Shown: positions 6,201-6,654 of the stretch, in pieces
Numbering within the stretch: position 1 is the first letter of the stretch
Layout: the number at the start of each line of letters is the position of its first letter
Assembly (NCBI GenBank): GCA_934630995.1
Contig: CAKTXU010000100.1
Coordinates: 1-6,654 of the forward strand
Length of the DNA: 6,654 nt
Direction: 5' to 3'
Source of the DNA: an uncultured Eubacteriales bacterium
GTDB lineage: Bacteria; Bacillota; Clostridia; Oscillospirales; Acutalibacteraceae
Translations under genes and position numbers: made by a program
The notes under the pieces: model-generated
Database searches by the model: none
Told to the model about the DNA's origin: nothing
Seen by the model: only the letters and a program-made list of their open reading frames with translations

Positions 6201-6654
6201 TCAGGCGTGCAGCCCCGCCTCGGCCAGTATGGACCGCGCGGAGCGCAGGCCGATGCCGAACCGGGAACAGCCGGCCGCGCACATCTCCTCGATATCCCGC
6301 AGGGTGCGGATACCTCCCGCGGCCTTGATTTTCACCGCATCGCCGACGACACTGCGGATCAGCCGGATATGTTCCACAGTCGTCGGCTTCGGCGCCCAGC
6401 CGGTGCCGGTTTTGACATAGGCCGCGCCGCACCGCGCCGCCAGTTCGCTTCCCCTGCGGATCTCCTCGTCGTTCAGATAGGAAACCTCGAGAATGACCTT
6501 GAGCGGAAGCTCCCCCACGGCCTCGCGCACCTGCAGGATATCGTCCTCCACCATGGCGTAATCCCCGCTCTTCAGGGCGCTGACATTCATCACCATATCG
6601 ATTTCACCGCAGCCCATCCGGGCGAGACGGCGGGCGGCGTCGACCTTTGTCCCG
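6201..6654 (-). CDS. deoC: Deoxyribose-phosphate aldolase family protein (DeoC-like), C-terminal part
   Basis: The last 150 residues are present; the gene continues past the right edge, so the internal Met at 6617 is not the start. DeoC is a class I aldolase that cleaves 2-deoxyribose 5-phosphate into glyceraldehyde 3-phosphate and acetaldehyde through a lysine Schiff base. In numbering of the visible part, EIDMVMNV (17-24) carries the conserved active-site Asp19, YVKTGTG (79-85) the Schiff-base Lys81, and KIKAAGGIRT (108-117) the second active-site Lys110. All three catalytic positions are intact. The C-terminal phosphate-binding segment, R-F-G-A-S-S in E. coli DeoC, reads R-F-G-I-G-L-R-S here (131-138), without the serine pair. 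This may mean an altered phosphate grip or a different substrate, so the symbol names the family rather than a proven activity. The stop lies 15 nt before the kinase start; both belong to one operon with the Fe-ADH. Confidence 0.88.
   Translation of the reverse strand, partial: GTKVDAARRLARMGCGEIDMVMNVSALKSGDYAMVEDDILQVREAVGELPLKVILEVSYLNDEEIRRGSELAARCGAAYVKTGTGWAPKPTTVEHIRLIRSVVGDAVKIKAAGGIRTLRDIEEMCAAGCSRFGIGLRSARSILAEAGLHA

Noticed and set aside
1..6654. Bacterial microcompartment locus (GRE-type) or CRISPR array
   Set aside because: No shell-protein genes, no N-terminal targeting extension on the complete enzymes here, and no regularly spaced repeats.

Overview
The window is a GC-rich bacterial segment in which every convincing gene lies on the minus strand, so transcription runs from high to low coordinates. 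In that order it holds the C-terminal part of a DeoC-type aldolase (cut by the right edge), an FGGY-family sugar/polyol kinase, and an iron-dependent alcohol dehydrogenase. A gene-free gap of about 490 bp follows, then a GntR/HutC-type regulator with a UTRA effector domain, a radical-SAM glycyl-radical-enzyme activase, and the N-terminal 433 residues of a glycyl radical enzyme (GRE, cut by the left edge). A GRE with its activase implies anaerobic metabolism. Together with the GC content and the gene families, I would guess an anaerobic gut-type Bacillota/Clostridia, but the organism is an inference.

Layout: 6654-3456 is a tight operon, deoC-like / FGGY kinase / Fe-ADH, with gaps of 15 and 6-18 nt and a TTG start on the kinase. 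3455-2969 is an intergenic region with a perfect 10-bp-arm dyad, a 10-bp direct repeat, a GC-rich 8-bp-stem hairpin and two weak promoter candidates. 2968-1 is a second cluster, gntR / activase / GRE. The activase and GRE are translationally close: the GRE ribosome-binding site overlaps the activase stop codon.

How the genes may work together (inference): kinase + GRE + class I aldolase + Fe-ADH looks like a complete fermentative route for a sugar or sugar alcohol. An economical reading is: a pentitol (D-ribitol or D-arabinitol) is phosphorylated by the FGGY kinase; the GRE dehydrates the C1-C2 diol to 2-deoxyribose 5-phosphate; DeoC cleaves that to glyceraldehyde 3-phosphate and acetaldehyde; and the Fe-ADH reduces acetaldehyde to ethanol. 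The GntR/UTRA protein would sense a sugar phosphate. The arrangement parallels the reported E. coli pathway in which the GREs YbiW and PflD open anhydrohexitol 6-phosphates ahead of an Fsa aldolase and GldA.

Two details suggest the chemistry may depart from textbook cases. The GRE's presumed thiyl-radical cysteine sits in L-C-Q-D rather than G-C-V-E, or the C-C of pyruvate formate-lyase. The DeoC-like protein lacks the usual serine pair of the phosphate-binding loop.
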